Source of the DNA: FEN-1297 sp964498065
GTDB lineage: Bacteria > Bacteroidota > Ignavibacteria > Ignavibacteriales > Ignavibacteriaceae
Direction of reading: 5' to 3'
NCBI GenBank assembly: GCA_964498065.1
Contig: CAZCFZ010000010.1
Span: forward strand, 1-64,000
DNA: 64,000 bases
The position numbers were made by a program, and so were the translations under genes. Positions 51,530 through 61,721 of this stretch are shown here, one piece after another (the stretch's first letter is position 1; each line of letters opens with the position of its first letter). Below the pieces are notes generated by a model, which did not search any database, had not been told where the DNA came from, and saw only the letters and a list, made by a program, of their open reading frames with translations.

Positions 51530-52664
51530 CCAACAAAGCTCTGGAAATAACGATCTTTTGAATTTCAGTAGTTCCTTCATAAATTTCGGTAATCTTAGCA
51601 TCACGCAAATATCTTTCTACCAGATATTCTCTAACATACCCATAACCGCCGTGTATTTGAATAGAGTCCAATGCATTTTCAACGGCTATTTTAGAGGCAT
51701 ATAATTTGGCGATGGCCGCTTCCTTATAAAACCTTTTCCCGGCATCTTTTAAAGCAGCAGCTTTTAAGGTAAGAAGCTTAGCTGCATCAACTTTAATTGC
51801 CATATCCGACAACTTAAACTGGATTGCCTGGAAATTAGAAATAGTCTGACCGAAAGCTTTTCTCTGTTGTGAGTATTTTAAAGCTGCATCCAATGAAGCT
51901 TCGGCAATTCCAATTGCCTGAGCAGCAATACCTATTCTTCCACCGTTTAGTGTATTCATTGCAAAGTTGAATCCTTTGCCTTCTTCCCAAACTAAATTTT
52001 CTACAGGCACCTTACAATTTTCAAATGTTAATGACGAAGTATCCGAACTTCTAATACCCATTTTATCTTCTTTTTTTCCATAGCCGAAACCGGGAGTTCC
52101 TTTTTCCACTAATATTGTAGAAATACCATGATGACCTTTTGATTTATCCGTTGTGGCCATTAGTAAAATATAATCAGCGGATTGTCCGTTGGTGATCCAA
52201 TTTTTCATTCCATTAATAACATAAAAATTTCCGTCTTTATCCGCGGTAGTTTTTTGTTTGGTTGCATCACTGCCGGCTTCAGGTTCGGAAAGAGCAAAAG
52301 CACCCAATTTTTCGCCTTTGGCTAACGGTATTAAATATTTTTCTTTTATAAAATCGGATCCATATTCCTCCAATCCGAAACAGACTAAAGAATTATTAAC
52401 CGACATTATAACACCAACACTGGCATCGACTTTTGAGATCTCAATCATGGCCAAAACATAGCTGATTGTATCGAGTCCTGCGCCGCCATATTCAGGCGGA
52501 ACCATCATCCCTAAAAATCCCAGTTCGCCTATTTTTTTTACGATGTCTTTTGGAAATTCCCCTTTGATATCTCGCTCTACAGCAGAAGGAGCTATTTCAG
52601 CATTAGCAAATTCCCTTGCTGTGTCTCGGATCATTAATTGCTCTTCAGAAAAATCGAAATTCAT
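51519..52664 (-). CDS. Acyl-CoA dehydrogenase (short-chain/butyryl type)
   Basis: A 381-residue flavoenzyme of normal short-chain length. The FAD/substrate motif FALSEPEAGSDA is near 124-135 and the catalytic Glu lies in YEGTTEIQKI near the end. QIHGGYGYVREY (near 342-353) is the second family signature. It oxidises short-chain acyl-CoA. It is separate from the main beta-oxidation operon, and its stop overlaps the YidD-like start. Confidence 0.93.
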   Translation of the reverse strand: MNFDFSEEQLMIRDTAREFANAEIAPSAVERDIKGEFPKDIVKKIGELGFLGMMVPPEYGGAGLDTISYVLAMIEISKVDASVGVIMSVNNSLVCFGLEEYGSDFIKEKYLIPLAKGEKLGAFALSEPEAGSDATKQKTTADKDGNFYVINGMKNWITNGQSADYILLMATTDKSKGHHGISTILVEKGTPGFGYGKKEDKMGIRSSDTSSLTFENCKVPVENLVWEEGKGFNFAMNTLNGGRIGIAAQAIGIAEASLDAALKYSQQRKAFGQTISNFQAIQFKLSDMAIKVDAAKLLTLKAAALKDAGKRFYKEAAIAKLYASKIAVENALDSIQIHGGYGYVREYLVERYLRDAKITEIYEGTTEIQKIVISRALLDGK

Positions 52665-52707
52665 ATTTTCCCTTCAATAAAATTTATAATTACTTGTAGT
52701 AAATTAC

Positions 52708-52753
52708 CCTGCCCTGCGGCAGGTATTGCTTTAAAATTTGTGTTTTAAAGCAA
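52708..52753. repeat. Double hairpin between divergent genes
   Basis: CCTGCC-CTGC-GGCAGG (52708-52723) is followed by TTGCTTTAAAA-N6-TTTTAAAGCAA (52726-52753). Both are perfect stems in the 230-bp gap between divergent genes, so they are not ordinary terminators. A dispersed repeat or a regulatory structure is possible. Confidence 0.5.
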
Positions 52754-52882
52754 CTGAAATTTTGAATTTTGAAAAGTCAATTAGAAAATAAGGTAATAAT
52801 TTGTCTATATCAATGTTTTAAGCAGATAAATTACCTACATCACTGACTAATATTTTTAATTTTTTACAATCTTGCTAATTCT

Positions 52883-52890
52883 TATATTTG
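52883..52890 (+). promoter_or_regulatory. Bacteroidota-type -7 box directly before rlmN
   Basis: TATATTTG matches the TAnnTTTG -7 consensus. The rlmN ATG begins four bases after its end, so a transcript from here would be leaderless or nearly so. No TTG lies at the usual 17-23 bp upstream, which weakens the call. Confidence 0.3.
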
Positions 52891-52894
52891 TTTC

Positions 52895-53998
52895 ATGGAA
52901 AAGACAGAATTAACATTAGAGAAAAGTAAAAAAGTGACTACCAATCCTTCTCCAAAAACACAATTAAAAGGCTTAACTTTAGACGAATTAAAAAATTTCT
53001 TTACAAAAAACGGCAAGCCGAGATTCAGAGGTGAACAATTATTTAATTGGATGTATAATCACCTAGCTCTTGACTTTGATGAAATGTCAAACATACCTAA
53101 AACCCTTCGAGCGGAGTTAAGAGAACTCTCCGAAATAACAACATTAAAATTTGTGGATTCGGTAATATCAGATGTTAACGGCACAAAAAAATATATTTTT
53201 GAAACCGAGGAATCAAACAAAATTGAATCTGTTGTCATTCCGGAAGAAAAAAGAACAACGCTGTGTATATCAACACAAGCCGGTTGCCCATTAGACTGCA
53301 AATTCTGCGCAACAGGATTAATGGGTTATAAAAAAAATTTAAGTGCGGGTGAAATTTTCGATCAATATGTTCTTGCAGCTAAAGATTACGGAAAAGATAA
53401 AATTACAAACGTAGTTTACATGGGTATGGGTGAGCCGCTGCTTAATTATAACGCCACATTAAAAACTCTAAAGATCTTTTCAGAAGAATTATCGACCGGA
53501 ATAAGTTTAAAGAAAATTACTGTATCAACGGCAGGTATTGCTCCTAAAATAAGAGAATTGGCCGATTCAAATTTAAAAGTAAAATTAGCACTGTCGTTGC
53601 ATTCGTGCTTCGATGAGATTCGTGACAAAATAATGCCTATAAATATTAAGTATAACTTAAAGCAAAATATAGATGCCGTCAGGTATTATGCAAAAAGAAC
53701 TTCCACAAGAATAACATTTGAATATGTAATGTTAAAAGACATAAATGACCGGGAAGAAGATATAAATGCTTTAGCCAGATTATGCAGTGAAATTCCCTCA
53801 AAGATAAACGTAATTCCATTTAATTCTTTACAGCATATGAATCCGAGCGGTTTGTCTGCAGAATTGGAATCAACTCCTAAAGAACGTATTGATGAATTTG
53901 TGCAAAAACTTAGGGACAAAAACATTACAGTAATGTTAAGGAATACACAGGGAGACGATATTGCCGCTGCCTGCGGTCAATTAGCGATTAAATACTAA
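52895..53998 (+). CDS. rlmN: 23S rRNA (adenine-2503-C2)-methyltransferase RlmN
   Basis: A 367-residue radical-SAM enzyme. The cluster motif CPLDCKFCATGLMGY is near 128-142 (CxxxCxxC). The N-terminal RGEQLFNWMY and the region KLALSLHSCFDEIRDKIMP (near 229-247) match, as does the C-terminal Cys in DIAAACGQL (near 357). It methylates A2503 of 23S rRNA and A37 of some tRNAs. It precedes a SPOUT methyltransferase by 25 bp, so both may be co-transcribed. Confidence 0.95.
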   Translation: MEKTELTLEKSKKVTTNPSPKTQLKGLTLDELKNFFTKNGKPRFRGEQLFNWMYNHLALDFDEMSNIPKTLRAELRELSEITTLKFVDSVISDVNGTKKYIFETEESNKIESVVIPEEKRTTLCISTQAGCPLDCKFCATGLMGYKKNLSAGEIFDQYVLAAKDYGKDKITNVVYMGMGEPLLNYNATLKTLKIFSEELSTGISLKKITVSTAGIAPKIRELADSNLKVKLALSLHSCFDEIRDKIMPINIKYNLKQNIDAVRYYAKRTSTRITFEYVMLKDINDREEDINALARLCSEIPSKINVIPFNSLQHMNPSGLSAELESTPKERIDEFVQKLRDKNITVMLRNTQGDDIAAACGQLAIKY

Positions 53999-54023
53999 TA
54001 ACCGAAACATATCCATAAACTTC

Positions 54024-54560
54024 ATGAAAAAGCTGACCCATGAGGAAATAGCGAAGAATAGAAGTACGCTTGAAACGCTTCATACCGTAAAAAAATTACC
54101 TGTTTATGTTGTTCTGAATAGTATAAGAAGCAATTATAATGTCGGTTCCATATTTAGAACTTCTGACGGGGCAATGATTGAAAAGCTGTATTTATGCGGG
54201 TATACTCCGCACCCTCCTAAAAAAGAAATTCTGAAAACAGCTTTAGGATCAACTGAAAGTGTGCAATGGGAATATGTAAAAGATCCTAAAGATGTAATTT
54301 TAAAAATGAAAAGTGATGGAATAAAAGTATGCGCACTTGAATTGACGGATAAAAGCATTCCATATTATAAATTGGATAAAAATGATTTTCCATTATGTTT
54401 GATTATAGGAAATGAAATTACAGGGGTATCCCATGAATTAATCGATCTTTGTGATTTTTCAATTGAAATTCCGCAGTATGGAATTAAGCAGTCTTTAAAT
54501 GTTGCTGTTGCTTACGGTGTTTCTATATTCGAGTTGAGAAAACTTTTTGATCAATGTTAA
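54024..54560 (+). CDS. SPOUT-type RNA 2'-O-methyltransferase (TrmH family)
   Basis: A 178-residue protein comprising just the SPOUT domain: LNSIRSNYNVGSIFRTSDG (near 33-51; Asn and Arg of motif 1), LIIGNEITGVS (near 131-141) and the C-terminal IPQYGIKQSLNVAVAYGVSIF knot. It methylates RNA ribose; the target (tRNA or rRNA) is not identifiable. Its stop shares four bases with the convergent gene. Confidence 0.88.
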   Translation: MKKLTHEEIAKNRSTLETLHTVKKLPVYVVLNSIRSNYNVGSIFRTSDGAMIEKLYLCGYTPHPPKKEILKTALGSTESVQWEYVKDPKDVILKMKSDGIKVCALELTDKSIPYYKLDKNDFPLCLIIGNEITGVSHELIDLCDFSIEIPQYGIKQSLNVAVAYGVSIFELRKLFDQC

Positions 54561-55228
54561 AATGACTGATCCAATTCCATTCCGGTAAAATATTCTTCCC
54601 CGTTATCCTTAGTATGAATCATAAGCAAATTAGCTCGCACCATTTTTACCAGAGTTCTGGAAGCTCGTCTCTCGGATATATTTACTAATTCACTCAGTGT
54701 TTTAACTGTTATTACTTCGTTCTTGGAGAGATAATCAAAGACGGTTCTCTCATTCGGACCGATCGAATATTTAGTGAGTTTTAAACCTTTGTATCGAGCT
54801 CTCATTATCCGTATCATTTCTTTGCTCGCCTGCACACTCTTATCTTTCACTCGTATTAATACCGTTGCCTTATTAATATCAAACTGAGGCAGGTAATCCT
54901 GTAATCTATGTGGTTTTTTTTCGGATTCCGGGATTTCTACAACAACTATTTCTTTACCGTACATTTCTATGTATTCTATATAATACTCTAGCGGCGGCTC
55001 ACAATAGTTTGTAGCTGCATCTATAATAAAATCCGTTTCCGATTTTTCACTTTCCACACCAACAATTTCCTTGTTATCGTCTATTCCGAATAAAATATAT
55101 CCCCCCTTGGTATTTGCAAAGGCAATCATCTCCCTTGCAATTTTTTCGTGAGTAGAAAATTTCCTTTTAAACTCGCAGTGTAAACTTTCACCCTCTTCAA
55201 TAAGTTCGATTAGTTCTCTTCTTTTCAT
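54557..55228 (-). CDS. AlbA_2 (Schlafen-like) domain protein with winged-helix tail
   Basis: A 223-residue protein. Residues 5-125 match the AlbA_2/Schlafen ATP-binding-like domain (ESLHCEFKRKF then FANTKGGYILFGIDDN). Residues 155-215 form a winged helix (YLSKNEVITVKTLSELVNIS). Such proteins are putative nucleic-acid-binding regulators. It is a single gene; upstream, 55229-55610 is AT-rich with no recognisable feature. Confidence 0.78.
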   Translation of the reverse strand: MKRRELIELIEEGESLHCEFKRKFSTHEKIAREMIAFANTKGGYILFGIDDNKEIVGVESEKSETDFIIDAATNYCEPPLEYYIEYIEMYGKEIVVVEIPESEKKPHRLQDYLPQFDINKATVLIRVKDKSVQASKEMIRIMRARYKGLKLTKYSIGPNERTVFDYLSKNEVITVKTLSELVNISERRASRTLVKMVRANLLMIHTKDNGEEYFTGMELDQSF

Positions 55229-55610
55229 GGTTTCATCATTGCAAAAAGGAAATACTATTTATTTCGGAATTAGCTATCTCCTCTTATATCATTATGCAAA
55301 AAAATTAATGTCGTACATAAACAAAATTGCTTTAAACCGATTCTTGTTGATATAATTGATGTTTTTCCACGATTGTTTTATATAATATAATAAACCATGC
55401 TGAATTGCTCTTTCTACAATTAAGGAAGTAATTAAGACTTGGTTATATTGTAAAATCCGAATTTCAACTAAAATAATAATGAAATAAGTTAAAAAATTTA
55501 ATAACGAAAAAGCTCTATACTTTTATCTTCATTACGAATAATTCAAACCTATTTAATATCTATGCAATTTCAATTTCCGATAATTTTTATATTCAATAAT
55601 ATAAAGCACC

Positions 55611-58007
55611 CTATCGTTCCAGTTTCTTTTGTACTTCTCCTCTTATCCTAATAAGCGTATCCGGATTTGCATTTAAATTAGCATTTGCCCGGTTAAGAAA
55701 TTCTTTAATCTTTAACTTATCCGCCTCAATTTCAGCCGGCGTTTCCGATTTATTCTCGCCATTCTTGAAAGCTAATTTAGAAGATTCATTTTGTAATCCT
55801 TCGGAATTTTTACTCTTTGCGTTAAGTGAATCAAGTTTACCTGATTCGGCATATTTAAGAGAATCCTCATGAATCTTTTTTATTCTGGCAATTTCATTTT
55901 TGTAAAATATTATTTTGGGATTCACTGCAGCTGCATAAATAGAATGCGGGTAATTTTTAATTAGAGTATCGTAAACAACAACGGCTGAATCATTTAGATT
56001 CATTTTATTTTCAAGTATCCAACCGGTTGTATATAATGCTTTAGCCGCATAAGGCGATTTAGGATGGGTTAGATATATTCTATAAAAGTTTGAAATAGAC
56101 GAATCGTATTCCGCACTATCCATTTGAGTTGACGCATAAATGTATAGAGGCCGGGCAGGATCGTAATTAAAATCTATCAACGGTTTACCCAGCTTATCGG
56201 CAGCAGCATTAACTATGCTTTCATTTTTATATTTGTTATAAATAATGTTAAATAAACTATCGGCTCTTACGGAATCATTGATAGTTAAATAGTAGCTGCC
56301 AATTGCAAACAAGACTCTTGCCTGGAAAGGTGAATTTGGATATTCGGTTATAATATTATGATAATAAGTGTACGCCGAATCGGGAAAATTAAACTCTGTA
56401 AATAATATGTTGCCGAGATCAAATTCTGTTTTAACAATCCTGGTTTTAATCGTATCAACAGGGGCAGTGGGCCTTACAGGGGGTTTTCCAATTTCTTTTT
56501 TAATTTTTTCTGCTTGATTTTCTTTAGGATTTATGTTACTAAAATTTCTTCCTCTTGATTTAAGCTTATTAATCAAAGCTAAATTATTTCTGTTTTGATA
56601 TTCATTGTTTTGGAGTCCCCTGTTTTGTAACGCATTCAACGAATCCTTTATCCTTAAAGAGTCTAACGCGAGCAAAGAATCTCTTACTAAAGTTGAATCT
56701 TTAATCTTACTAGTATCTTCAGTCATTTCATGCATAGCATTTATGCCTAGATAGTGGCTTTCGTTTTCACTTTCAGCTTCCTTTACACTTAGGAGTTTCG
56801 CTTGATATGCAATTGAATCCTTCTTGTATAATTCGGGATTTAAAGCATATTCCAGTTCCTTCCGATCATTTTTATAATTATTAAAAATTCTATTAAATTT
56901 ATTTAACATTTCTATATTTGACTTAGCAGTATCAATATATTCTTTAGGAACCACAGATCTAATTGTCTGGTTATAAAACACTAAGGCGCTGTCAAAGTTT
57001 CTATAATGATTTTTAAATATTCTTCCAAGTTGAAATGCGGCAATACCCTGGCTTTGGTTTCTTGTTTTGGATGTATCAATTGCTAACAATATATTTACCG
57101 CATCTCCTGCTTTATTCATTTTTAAAAGCGTTATTGCGCGTTCCAAGTCTATATTATCGAAAGAATCGGAATATTTTTTCTCATCTCTCATATTGTTGAA
57201 AACATCCATAGCCTTCTGGTACTGACCATTTTCTCTTAATACTTTGCCCAGTTCAATAAGAGAATTATATAAAGTTTCATAATCTGGAGAATAATCATCT
57301 ACTCTTTTAAAAGACTTAATTGCATTAGTCAGGTCATTTGATTGTTCATACAAAATACCCATTTCATATGCTACTTCAGCATTTATCTCCTTATCTTTAG
57401 AATTTTTTAAGAACTCTTCCGCCAAATTTAAAGCATCCGGATAGTCGGTTTGTAATATATTATATTTTATTTCTTCAATAAAAGCGTCTTGTACAATTTT
57501 TCTTTCGTCTTGTTTAATTGCAGTTTCTCTAACTGATTTTAATGTTGTTAAACCGTCGTCATAATCTTTTAATCGAATCTGGGTTTTACCCACCCATAGA
57601 TTCGTTTCAAGTATTAAATCGCTATGCGGTTGAGTTACTATTAATTCGTTAAACTTTCTTAACGCTTTTCTGTAATTTGCCTGATAATAAAAAGATTTTC
57701 CAAGCATTAATAGAGCATCATCTACATAACTGCTATTAGCATGAAATTGTAGGATCTGTGAACACTTTTCAATAACTTTTTGCAGGTCTGCGTTGGCATT
57801 TTGAGGTAATTTTAATTCTTCGGTAGAAAATAAATTTCTTTTCTGTGAATTAATGATTTGTTCTGCTTGATTGAAAAAATCGGAGGCATCATAATAAAGA
57901 TTAAAATATGTAGTAAAATTATGCCACACCCCGCAGCTGTAAAACATTGCGGTAAATATGATTAAGCATAATATCTTAATTACTAACGAATGAAATTTAA
58001 ATTTCAT
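55611..58007 (-). CDS. TPR lipoprotein, PorW/SprE-like (Type IX secretion-associated)
   Basis: A 798-residue protein. The N-terminus has a hydrophobic segment ending at a lipobox-like AMFYSCGVWHN (Cys25), so it is a lipoprotein. The following WHNFTTYFNLYYDASDFFNQAE resembles the PorW/SprE start (shown in part: FNLYYDASDFFNQAE). About ten TPR-like repeats fill 50-380 and 530-720, separated by a low-complexity acidic/Asn-rich linker about 400-500. PorW/SprE supports the Type IX system and gliding in Bacteroidota. The CTD-bearing proteins at both window ends fit. Identity is by layout more than by motif. Confidence 0.68.
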   Translation of the reverse strand: MKFKFHSLVIKILCLIIFTAMFYSCGVWHNFTTYFNLYYDASDFFNQAEQIINSQKRNLFSTEELKLPQNANADLQKVIEKCSQILQFHANSSYVDDALLMLGKSFYYQANYRKALRKFNELIVTQPHSDLILETNLWVGKTQIRLKDYDDGLTTLKSVRETAIKQDERKIVQDAFIEEIKYNILQTDYPDALNLAEEFLKNSKDKEINAEVAYEMGILYEQSNDLTNAIKSFKRVDDYSPDYETLYNSLIELGKVLRENGQYQKAMDVFNNMRDEKKYSDSFDNIDLERAITLLKMNKAGDAVNILLAIDTSKTRNQSQGIAAFQLGRIFKNHYRNFDSALVFYNQTIRSVVPKEYIDTAKSNIEMLNKFNRIFNNYKNDRKELEYALNPELYKKDSIAYQAKLLSVKEAESENESHYLGINAMHEMTEDTSKIKDSTLVRDSLLALDSLRIKDSLNALQNRGLQNNEYQNRNNLALINKLKSRGRNFSNINPKENQAEKIKKEIGKPPVRPTAPVDTIKTRIVKTEFDLGNILFTEFNFPDSAYTYYHNIITEYPNSPFQARVLFAIGSYYLTINDSVRADSLFNIIYNKYKNESIVNAAADKLGKPLIDFNYDPARPLYIYASTQMDSAEYDSSISNFYRIYLTHPKSPYAAKALYTTGWILENKMNLNDSAVVVYDTLIKNYPHSIYAAAVNPKIIFYKNEIARIKKIHEDSLKYAESGKLDSLNAKSKNSEGLQNESSKLAFKNGENKSETPAEIEADKLKIKEFLNRANANLNANPDTLIRIRGEVQKKLER

Positions 58008-58072
58008 AAAGGAAGCTAAAAAAGATTGTAAAAAAGTAAAAGGTAAAATATCCTACCTGCCGGCATGCAAAT

Positions 58073-58411
58073 TTACAGTGCATCCTTCCCTGCTTCTTCA
58101 GTTCTAATCCTTATTACCTCTTGAACATCATATATAAAGATTTTACCGTCTCCAACCTGTCCGGTTTTGGCAGTGCGTAAAATTGCATCTACAACATTTT
58201 CTGCCTTGCTGTCTTCAACAATTACTTCAATTTTAATTTTGGGGATAAACTCGATTCTGTATTCGCTCCCCCTGTAGGTTTCCGTATGTCCCTTTTGCCT
58301 TCCGTATCCCCTTACTTCCGAAATTGTAAGTCCATGGATTCCTTCTTCAACCAGAGCTTCTTTTACTTCGTCTAATTTAAAGGGACGAATTATTGCTTCA
58401 ATTTTTTTCAT
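58073..58411 (-). CDS. glnB: Nitrogen regulatory PII protein
   Basis: A 112-residue protein. T-loop TETYRGSEYRIEFIPK has Tyr51, the site of uridylylation in enteric PII, and the C-terminal ATP motif TGQVGDGKIFIYDV (near 83-96) matches. It integrates 2-oxoglutarate and ATP/ADP signals. No ammonium transporter lies next to it. It is 13 bp after secA. Confidence 0.94.
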   Translation of the reverse strand: MKKIEAIIRPFKLDEVKEALVEEGIHGLTISEVRGYGRQKGHTETYRGSEYRIEFIPKIKIEVIVEDSKAENVVDAILRTAKTGQVGDGKIFIYDVQEVIRIRTEEAGKDAL

Positions 58412-58424
58412 AAACCCCTTTCAA

Positions 58425-61400
58425 TTATCTGCCATGACAATGTTTATATTTTTTCCCGCTTCCGCACGGACAAGGATCGTTCCTACCGATTTTTTCGGCA
58501 ACCTGCACCGGCTGAGGTTTACCGGCAGTCTGTTCGTCGCCTCTCGATCTTGCCGCAGAAGAAATTCCGATATTACTTGTACTCTGTTTGATTTCTTTGA
58601 ACCTTGCAATCGGCTGTCTCTTCCTTTTGGTTTGAACTTCCTCAGGAGCCTGCGGAAAGAATTTAAAGGCAAAGGATACCACTTCATTTCTAATTTGCAG
58701 GAGAAGATCGGCAAATAATTTAAATGCTTCTACTTTATATTCGACCAAAGGATCCCTTTGACCATAAGCTCTTAAACCTATACCTTCTTTAAGATCATCC
58801 ATTTCCCTAAGATGCTCTTTCCATTTATGGTCTATTACGCTTAACATTGCATAGCGCTCTAATCTGGCCATTAATTCCGAACCCAGCATTTCTTCTTTTT
58901 TCTTATAGAAGGTTTTTGCTTCTTCCAGAATTCTACTTACAATTCCTTCATGCCCGAGTGTTTCAAATTCTACCGGCTCTAATTTAATTTCGACCAGCAT
59001 GTTATGCAGAATTTGCTCTTTGATATTATCAGCAGAAACATTTTCAAAATTTTCTTCTACAAGATCCTGGACATAGTCCTCAAGCAGTTCAAAAATCTCA
59101 CCCTTTAATCTATCCCCTTGAAGAGCTCTTTTCCTTCTGGTATAAATAACCTCCCTCTGCTGATTCATCGTATCATCGTATTCCAGCAGTCTTTTACGAA
59201 TAGCAAAATTATTTTCTTCAACTTTCCTCTGAGCTCTTTCAACAGATTTTGTGATTAATCTATGTTGAATTACCTCACCTTCTTTTATTCCCATTCGCTG
59301 CATAACGGAGGATATTCTTTCACTTCCGAACAACCGCATTAAATCATCTTCAAGCGACAAGTAAAACTTTGAAGTGCCGGGATCACCCTGACGACCGGAA
59401 CGGCCTCTTAACTGTCTATCGATTCGTCTGGATTCATGACGTTCGGTACCTAGTATGTAAAGACCGCCTTTGTCTTTAACACCCGCGCCCAATTTAATAT
59501 CCGTACCACGACCGGCCATATTCGTTGCGATTGTTACCGCGCCAATCTCTCCGGCGTGAGCAACAATTTCAGCCTCTCTCTGATGCTGTTTGGCATTTAA
59601 TACATTATGAGGAATCGATTTTCTTTTCAGCATTCTGCTGATTGTTTCCGAAACATCAACCGAAGTGGTACCTACAAGAATCGGACGGCCTTCTTTCCTA
59701 AGCTGTTCAATCTCTTCAATAACAGCATTATACTTTTCTCTCTTGGTTTTATATATCGCATCATCATTATCATCTCTGACAACAGGTTTGTTTGTAGGAA
59801 CAACAACTACTTCAAGCTTATAAATCTCATAGAATTCGCCTTCTTCAGTTTCCGCCGTACCTGTCATTCCGGCAAGTTTATTATACATTCTAAAATAATT
59901 CTGAAGCGTAATGGTTGCTAAGGTTTGAGTGTCTTTTTCAACTTTAACGCTTTCTTTTGCTTCTATAGCCTGGTGTAGCCCGTCGGAATATCTTCTACCC
60001 GGCAGTACACGGCCCGTAAATTCATCAACTATAGCAATTTTGCCTTCTTCCGTAACAACATATTCAACATCTTTTTCAAACAATGTATAGGCTTTTAATA
60101 ATTGATGAATTGTATGAATACGATCACTGCTTTCGGAATAACGGTTATACAACGCATCCTTCTTTTTTATTTTTTGTTCTTCTGTTAAGGTAGAATCGTT
60201 TTCCAGTTTACTTATTTCGGTGCCAAGATCAGGCAGAATAAAGAAGTCTTTTTCCATACCGCTGCCTTTGGAAATTTCTTCTGCTCCTTTTTCCGTTAAG
60301 TCTATCGTATTATTTTTTTCATCGATTACAAAGTAAAGCTCATCATCAATAATATACATGTTCTTAGCTTTCTCACGAAGGTATTCCATTTCCGTCGTTT
60401 GTAGAAGCTTTTTATTATTAGGATCACTTAAAACTTTGGACAGCTTATTATTCTTAGGCAGACCTCTATAGGCTCTTAAAAGCTGCACTCCTGCCTGATT
60501 CTCACTCCCCTTTCCATCACTATTTAAGAGATCTTCTGCTTCTTGAACAATCTTTGCAACAAATTTCGACTGAAGCCTATATAATTTTTCCACTCTGGGT
60601 TTCATTTCATCAAATTTTTGATCATCAACCTCAACGGGACCCGAAATAATTAAAGGAGTTCTAGCTTCATCAATCAAAACAGAATCAACTTCATCAACTA
60701 TGACGTAATTGTGTCCCCTCTGCACCTGGAACTCTTTTTCAGTGGCCATATTATCTCTTAAATAATCAAAACCGAACTCGTTATTTGTACCGTATGTTAT
60801 ATCGCATTCGTATTGTTTTTTCCTTTCGTCCGGATCCATAGTATTTAAGATTACACCGACAGTTAATCCGTGAAACTTAAATATTTCTCCCATCCATTCG
60901 CTGTCACGCAGAGCCAGGTAATCATTAACGGTAACAAGATGAACGCCTCTCCCGGTTAGAGCATTTAAATAAATTGGAAGTGTAGCGACCAAAGTTTTTC
61001 CTTCGCCGGTGGCCATTTCGGCTATTGAACCCTGATGAAGTACAACGCCGCCTATTAATTGAACATCATAGGGTACCATATCCCAAGTAACTTTATTTCC
61101 GGCAATTGTCCAGCTTTTTCCCAATAACTTTTCACATGTTAGTTTTACAACAGCAAATGCTTCAGGTAAAATTTCATCCAGTATTTCTTCGTATTTTTCA
61201 TTAAGCTCTTCTTCCAGTTCATCCACCTCATCGTAAATTGAATGCATGTCAACATCTTCATTTGACTGAAGCTGAAGCTTTACTTCTTCAATCTGCCGTC
61301 TCAATTCTGCAGTATAGTTTTCAATTTTTTCTTTAAATTCCTGAGTTTTAGCCTTTAACTGATCATCACTAAGGTCTTTTATTTTCTCGTACTCTTCTTT

Positions 61401-61481
61401 AATTTCATCAACAACCGGCCAAAGCTTTTTTAGATCTTTAGCCTGTTTATCACCAATTACTTTTTTAATAATATTTTTCAT
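58425..61481 (-). CDS. secA: Protein translocase ATPase SecA
   Basis: A 1018-residue enzyme. Walker A is MATGEGKTLVA (near 157-165), the DEAD motif region is VIVDEVDSVLIDEA, and the second RecA domain has NMAGRGTDIKLG and RQLRGRSGRQGDPG. The C-terminus has the zinc motif CPCGSGKKYKHCHG (near 1004-1017). Insertions near 20-110 and 320-440 make it longer than E. coli SecA, as usual in Bacteroidota. It drives export through SecYEG, needed by the Type IX cargo in this window. It is co-directional with glnB and the PorW-like gene. Confidence 0.97.
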   Translation of the reverse strand: MKNIIKKVIGDKQAKDLKKLWPVVDEIKEEYEKIKDLSDDQLKAKTQEFKEKIENYTAELRRQIEEVKLQLQSNEDVDMHSIYDEVDELEEELNEKYEEILDEILPEAFAVVKLTCEKLLGKSWTIAGNKVTWDMVPYDVQLIGGVVLHQGSIAEMATGEGKTLVATLPIYLNALTGRGVHLVTVNDYLALRDSEWMGEIFKFHGLTVGVILNTMDPDERKKQYECDITYGTNNEFGFDYLRDNMATEKEFQVQRGHNYVIVDEVDSVLIDEARTPLIISGPVEVDDQKFDEMKPRVEKLYRLQSKFVAKIVQEAEDLLNSDGKGSENQAGVQLLRAYRGLPKNNKLSKVLSDPNNKKLLQTTEMEYLREKAKNMYIIDDELYFVIDEKNNTIDLTEKGAEEISKGSGMEKDFFILPDLGTEISKLENDSTLTEEQKIKKKDALYNRYSESSDRIHTIHQLLKAYTLFEKDVEYVVTEEGKIAIVDEFTGRVLPGRRYSDGLHQAIEAKESVKVEKDTQTLATITLQNYFRMYNKLAGMTGTAETEEGEFYEIYKLEVVVVPTNKPVVRDDNDDAIYKTKREKYNAVIEEIEQLRKEGRPILVGTTSVDVSETISRMLKRKSIPHNVLNAKQHQREAEIVAHAGEIGAVTIATNMAGRGTDIKLGAGVKDKGGLYILGTERHESRRIDRQLRGRSGRQGDPGTSKFYLSLEDDLMRLFGSERISSVMQRMGIKEGEVIQHRLITKSVERAQRKVEENNFAIRKRLLEYDDTMNQQREVIYTRRKRALQGDRLKGEIFELLEDYVQDLVEENFENVSADNIKEQILHNMLVEIKLEPVEFETLGHEGIVSRILEEAKTFYKKKEEMLGSELMARLERYAMLSVIDHKWKEHLREMDDLKEGIGLRAYGQRDPLVEYKVEAFKLFADLLLQIRNEVVSFAFKFFPQAPEEVQTKRKRQPIARFKEIKQSTSNIGISSAARSRGDEQTAGKPQPVQVAEKIGRNDPCPCGSGKKYKHCHGR

Positions 61482-61721
61482 TTAAAATTAATCTCCGTTG
61501 GAATAATTAGATTCAAAATTAACCATTGAAGCCTTGAAATGCAATTTAAGAACTAATGGATAATTTGCAAATTTCTTATATTTATTGGTTTAATTATTAA
61601 ATCAAAATTTAAGGTTAAAATGATAGTCAACCATGATCTTTTATTAAAAGAGCCCCATATATTTCAATCTTTATAACCCTAAATATTTAAAAGCCGCAGT
61701 ATAAAAACAAGTAGTACGTAC

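Noticed and set aside
51530..51604. Longer start for the YidD-like gene
   Set aside because: It lies within the acyl-CoA dehydrogenase gene and removes the evident signal peptide from the N-terminus.
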